A program made the translations under genes and the position numbers. Shown here piece by piece: positions 59,306 to 64,000 of a DNA stretch of 64,000 nucleotides (its first letter is position 1; each line of letters begins with the position of its first letter). Origin of the DNA: Lathyrus oleraceus (lineage: Eukaryota; Streptophyta; Magnoliopsida; Fabales; Fabaceae); assembly GCF_024323335.1 (NCBI RefSeq), contig NC_066582.1, forward strand, positions 93,492,944-93,556,943, read 5' to 3'. The notes beneath the pieces are model-generated. The model was not told where the DNA came from. It saw only the letters and a list, made by a program, of their open reading frames with translations, and ran no database searches.

Positions 59306-59591
59306 GCACAAGATCGGAGGTCTTGTCAAACACAAAAATATAATTAATGAATTCTTTTCTCATCGCCCCACTCTATTTGTTTGTAAACATCACTTTATAC
59401 CAAGTACATATGCATATAAAAAGGGCTCCCTAGGAGTACCTAGGACACTTTGGGTGCTAACACCTTCCCTCTGTGTAACTAACCCCCTTACCTGTGATCT
59501 CTAGCTTTTTATTAGATTTGATTTGAAAACATCTTACTTTTGGGTTTTGTTCGTACTTTTCCCTTTTCCCTTGGAAACAATAAAAGAGCGG

Positions 59592-59600
59592 TGGCGACTC
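59592..59600 (+). promoter_or_regulatory. PBS-like motif in U5 of LTR E
   Basis: TGGCGACTC, 56 bp before the LTR end, preceded by GCGG as in A and C. Confidence 0.55.
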
Positions 59601-59656
59601 TTGTTATTTGATCTCTAGCTTGTCAGTAGCTTGATGATCATGAATTTCCCGCTACA

Positions 59657-61034
59657 CTTATTACCCAGTAACTGGTAATATTCTTCTTAGTTTGCAGTTT
59701 GTTACTTCTTGCCCAATACATGGCAAAAGTATCCCTGCTTTTCCAGCAGTAGAGTCCCTAGTGGATTCGTTTTTCCTGATTCCCCAGGAAGTATATCCTT
59801 GATATGTTCATCCTAACCGATGACAGATATCTTTCTTTCCCCGACGTGAGTTTATCCTTGATATTTTCATCCTAACCGATGACAGATACTCTCATTTTTG
59901 GTATTCTACCTAGTAAAAAGGTAGTTGTAATCCCTATTTTGTTCCCCAGAGAGTTAATCCTTGATATGTTCATCTTAACCGATGACGGATTTCATTCTCC
60001 TTGTGGTATTCTACCCAGTAACCGGTAGTTGTAAACCCTACTTTCTCCTGCAGAGTCTCTCCTTAATATGTTCACTTTAACTAGTGACAGATACTCTCTC
60101 TTAGTATTTTATCCAGTAACCGATAGATGTAATTCCTATTTTTCTCCTCACAGAGTCTATCCTTGATATGTTCATCCTAACCGGTGAAATTTTTTCTCTT
60201 TGATGGTATTCTATCCAGCATTCGATAGATGTAATTCTTGCTTTTTGTTCAGTTGGTATATCCTTTATATGTTCATCCTAACCGATGACGGGTATCCTCC
60301 TTGACATTCCCAGGCAAGTCTATCCTTGATATGTTCATCCTAACCGATGATGGATTTTTTTCCCTGTTGAGTTTATCCTTGATATGTTCATCCTAACCGA
60401 TGACGGATACTCTAACATTTGGTTTTCTGCCCAGTAACGGGTAGTTGTAAATCCTATTGCTCTGCAGTTTTCCCCGTCAAGGCTATTCTTACCCAATAGT
60501 CGGTAATGAATACTCCCTCCTAGTAGTTCCCAGTGAGTCATCCTTGATATGTTCATCCTAACCGATGGAGGATGTCCTCTCTGTCAGATCTTTATTATCC
60601 CCTTACCTAGTAGCAGGTAGTGGATAAAAAATTTATGTTCCTCCTGCGCTGAAGTTTATCTTTCCCAGCTGAGTGTTTCGTTTCCCTGGATGAGTTTTTC
60701 CATTTCATATGGAATTCCTCTAGTCTCCTAGCAGTTCTAAGTCGTAGCCTGACCTACACATAACTCCTTTCCCCTCAGAGTCTCTGTCTCCCTAGTGAGT
60801 TTTCCTCATAGAATACATTATGCTCCTGCGGATTTTTGGTCTCTCTGATCTCTTTTCCTTTGTGGCAATATTTCCCCACAGAGAATTAACCTTTACAATC
60901 ATATCATATGCATCATGAGGTCTCTTAGGGACCAAAATTTGTTTCTAAGTTATTATTTCAGCCCATTCTACTGAGTCGAGCCGAAGATTTTAACCTTCAC
61001 CTCCTCAGTGAGAATGTCCTTAAATAGGGGCAGC
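59657..61034 (+). other. 3' UTR of right-arm element, second part, with PPT
   Basis: CT-rich, repeat-filled continuation of the outer 3' UTR, ending in the polypurine tract AAATAGGGGCAGC (61022-61034) directly before the LTR start. No ORF is credible. Confidence 0.8.
59659..60620 (+). repeat. Interleaved arrays of two hairpin types, outer 3' UTR
   Basis: Type 1 (8-nt loop, mostly CAGTAACC): 59659-59680 TATTACC/GGTAATA, 59906-59924 CTACC/GGTAG (9-nt loop), 60011-60028, 60110-60125 TATC/GATA, 60211-60228 CTATC/GATAG, 60427-60444, 60489-60506 TTACC/GGTAA, 60603-60620. Type 2 (6-nt loop CTAACC): nine copies of TCATC/GATGA starting at 59808, 59867, 59970, 60072, 60172, 60273, 60335, 60388 and 60553, mostly preceded by ATCCTTGATATGT. 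The 60072 copy is TCACT/AGTGA. Confidence 0.82.
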
Positions 61035-63780
61035 TGTAAGACCCTAATTTTGACCCTAAGATCCCTCATGCAAATTCATTATATGCATTAGCATTGGGAT
61101 CATACTTTGGAATCCTACTTACCCCTCTTTCATTGGGTTTATTTTGGGACAGATCACCAAGCACCATGTGATTGTATCATACTTGTATATTATCATTTTA
61201 CTAACCAAAATACCAAAAATATGTCTTTGCATTTTCCTAATTCTTTTGTAGGTAGGGCATGATCCCCATTGATCTATCAGGTTCATATCTAGGGTTTGAG
61301 ACCCTCATGGCAAGGAGCACAACCTTGAATTGATCCAAGAATGGTTATGAGCATCATATATGAGTCCCAATGATTCCTACATGTCATACTGATCAAGTTT
61401 TCTTCAAGAGTTTGAGGGTGATTTGCCTTGGAAACCCTTGTTTGACTAGGTATCTTGAGTAACTTCTCCAATAAGCTATCTCACCAATTGATCAAATTTT
61501 TCAAGGGACACTTCAAAATTCATCATCTTATGCATATATGATCTACATTGAGCCAAGAAAGTCAATAGAATTGAAAGTTAGCAAGTTAGTTGATGGTGGT
61601 TGGCCAGATGAATTCATCTGATCAAAACGGGGTCTCCCTAGACCCTATATCCTACAATTTTCATCATATGAAATTTATTCCAATAGAAACGTTACTCTAT
61701 ATGACATTCCAAACAACTTTCACGTTTAGACCTAGAGCTATTTTTGCTTGGAAAATCATTTTCTATGTTGAAACATTATAGGTCATTTTGTCTAAACCCT
61801 AATTTGAAAGTCAACTTATCAAGGCCATAACTTGCTCAATTTTTATGATATGAATGATTTCCAAGTTGCATAATCAAATTCAATATGTCTACTTAAACTT
61901 TGATGTTTGGAGTGGAAGCAAATTAAACTTTTATGAGCATGTGATATGAGGATACATTATAGGTCATTTTTGACCTATACCATTGAACAACTGATTTTTC
62001 CAAACTTCAAAAATGAATAACTCTATCATTCTAAATCCAAATTACATGAAATTGGTGACCATTTTGAATGTCTTTAAAATAGATACAACTTTGATGAAGA
62101 CACGTTTCTCACTTGAAGCTCACATACAAAGTTAAGTAAGGTGGAATATTGAGATATATTGCTTGACACTTAGAAAAAATTTTAACATGTTGAAATTTCA
62201 AAATTTCCACCTCAAAATTCACCATGATCCAAGCTCCAAATGAAAAAAGGTTTAACATCAAACTTGTTCCTCTTGATCCAAGCTTTCTAAAGAACCCAAG
62301 TTCATGCATTTTGAATGAGGTTTGCTAGGGTTGCACATGGCTTTAACAGAGTTGCATCATTGGAGGAAATCAAATGTACAAACTTCATTTCACCTCGCCT
62401 TGCCATTCAAGCTTCACTCAGACTTCAACATGATTGATTTTAGACCTTAATGCATTGCCTCATAGGCTTGTACATGCCCATGCACTCGTGCCATTCACAT
62501 TGCTAAATTCAGACAAAATTTCAAGTGTGCAAATATCACTCCCTCATGCTATAAATACATGACCTCTGTGCTCAATTCAAACACACCTTGTGCGCTAGCT
62601 TCACCCCCCAATTCAAACCCTCTCAGTTTAAAGGAAAACCTGAGAATTTTCAATTTGAAAATTGAGTTTGAATCTCAAATGTTGGAGATTCAAAACTCCT
62701 GGATCCAAAGCCTTGTACCCTTGCTAATCACTTCCTGCAAGCTTCTCAAGTGTGATCAGATCGTGTTTGAAGCAAGCAACATCAAGTTATGCACATCATT
62801 GAAGGTAATTTTTAGAAAACTTCATCTCTTCGATTCTCATTCAATTCTCATCAATTCTCTTGGATCTTTGGTTGTCTGAACTCCTACCAATGTAGGCAAG
62901 AAGATTGAGTTGCTTAGAGGTCAAATCGAAGCAACTCAGTTTACACACCTCAAAATTCAACTCCTCTTATCTTTCTATATATGTGGAGTTAGTTAAAATT
63001 GAGGTGATATTCGTGATCTACACCATTTTATATTTCAGATCATGTCCTCTTTTGTCATTTATGATGTGGGGATGACTGAACCAGTCCGGCCAGGGTCATC
63101 GGAGAAGATGATCGGCCTTTGGCTCCGGCGATGACCTGGAAGTGTTCAGAGCCATTAGATGAGTTTGAAATGTTTTAATCTCGTTTGTTGCTTTTAAATA
63201 CCAAGCCTGTGCCGCGTTGACTGCAGTGCACCATGGAACACGCGCTTCTCACCACTTGATATGCCACCTCAATTAATGAGACAGATCAAGTGGTCCACGT
63301 TTTTTGGTATTTTCTGATTTTTCTTTTATTCCTTTTATTTTCATTAATTCATATTAATTTTAATATTCATCCAAAAAATATGAGTTTCACCAAAAATCTT
63401 TAAATAATTTCCTCTTTCATATTTTGAATTAAAATGATTTTTTGGATCATTGTTAACATTTTTCATGATTTAATTGATTTTGTGATTGTTTTTAATTGTT
63501 TAAAAATACTTTTAAGGCTTTAAAAATTATAAAAAAAATTCTCCAAGGTCATTTGACCTTGTTTGACCTATGATAAATCTCATGGCCATTTCTTTGGTGT
63601 TTTGATGAGGTTTTAGGAATTTGACAAACCATATTTAATTTAAATGTATTATTTTAGTATTTTTAATTTGAATAAATGCCAATTATTTGTGTTGACCTAT
63701 TGTGATGACTTGTATAAGTTTGACTTGTGTTGTTGGGCCTTGGTAAAGGTTGATTTGACTTTGCTAGGTTAATATCATTG
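61035..63780 (+). repeat. 3' LTR of the outer (right-arm) element, truncated by LTR F
   Basis: Starts TGTAAGACCC right after the PPT and is collinear with LTR E up to AATATCATTG, where a new LTR begins. It carries TATAAATA at 62550-62557. The remainder should continue beyond the window, after LTR F or its element. Confidence 0.88.
62550..62557 (+). promoter_or_regulatory. TATA box of outer 3' LTR
   Basis: TATAAATA about 1.52 kb from the LTR start, the same relative position as in A and C. Confidence 0.55.
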
Positions 63781-64000
63781 TGTAATACCCCAAAATTTAC
63801 CCTTCATTTTTCCTGGAAGCATGGGATTATGTTTTACACTTCATTAGCATCATATTAGGTCATACTCATTGCATACTGCATTAGTGACATGGAGATCAGG
63901 TTTTGATCGATCACTCCTTAACAGAAGGAGCCCACACAAAGCAAGATTGAGAATTGGACTTCATTTTCTAAGTATACAAGTCTTAAGGGTCTCAGGGGGG
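63781..64000 (+). mobile_element. Start of another LTR (F), cut by window end
   Basis: TGTAATACCCCAAAATTTACC begins exactly where collinearity with LTR E ends, and it has the TGTAATACC form of legume Ty3/gypsy LTR starts. Only 220 bp are visible, so strand, type (solo or complete) and target duplication cannot be judged. Confidence 0.6.

Larger units (their letters stand above)
55017..59656 (+). mobile_element. Solo LTR E in the outer 3' UTR
   Basis: 4640 bp from TGTAAGACCCC to CCCGCTACA, with a perfect 5-bp duplication CTTAT (55012-55016 and 59657-59661). No PPT precedes it and no PBS follows, so it is a solo LTR. It belongs to the same subfamily as the outer 3' LTR (starts at 61035), distinct from A and C in the first kilobase. 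Confidence 0.9.

Noticed and set aside
55017..63780. LTR E and the outer 3' LTR as the two ends of one short element
   Set aside because: No PBS follows E, the DNA between is the continuation of the outer 3' UTR, and E has its own perfect CTTAT duplication.

Overview
This is plant nuclear repeat DNA, most likely from a large-genome legume. I infer tribe Fabeae (pea, vetch, lentil or Lathyrus type) because the whole window consists of Ogre-like (Tat lineage) Ty3/gypsy retrotransposons. They have LTRs of 4.4-5.9 kb, an extra ORF1 upstream of gag, a short intron between protease and reverse transcriptase, a second RNase H, and a PBS of the tRNA-Arg type. I found no host gene that looks functional, and no rRNA, tRNA or CRISPR array.

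Layout. The oldest layer is a pair of Ogre internal regions joined head to head at 8462-8469. The left arm (minus strand, 8461 down to 1) holds the ORF1 end, gag, protease, intron, RT, RNase H, second RNase H, integrase and 3' UTR. The right arm (plus strand) starts at the same ORF1 codon at 8470 and has been split by later insertions: 8470-10250, 19512-22598, 50496-55016, 59657-61034, then a 3' LTR from 61035. Insertions into the right arm, each with a 5-bp target duplication: solo LTR A (10251-19511) in gag, which contains solo LTR B (12097-16499); the complete element C (22599-50495) in RT, whose 5' LTR contains the minus-strand solo LTR D (24380-30239); and solo LTR E (55017-59656) in the 3' UTR. 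A further LTR (F) begins at 63781 inside the outer 3' LTR and runs off the window.

Coding state. All three sets of retroelement genes are dead. The pol reading frames are often still in phase and are broken mainly by stops of the C-to-T / G-to-A type; gag and protease also carry frameshifts. Element C is the youngest large insertion: its two LTRs differ at 6 positions, all transitions, over their last ~268 bp.

How the parts work together. In an intact element ORF1 (unknown role, coiled coil) and Gag would be made from a long leader RNA. The intron would be removed to fuse gag-pro to RT-RNase H-integrase in one frame, and tRNA-Arg would prime at the PBS. The most unusual signals are non-coding. 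A stem-loop with paired (covarying) changes recurs near the end of the LTRs. Arrays of small hairpins with fixed loops and varying stems fill the 3' UTRs. A piece of the tRNA-Arg PBS is repeated in every U5. LTR D carries a triplicated hairpin doublet, a W-box cluster and a gene fragment resembling GBF-interacting protein 1.
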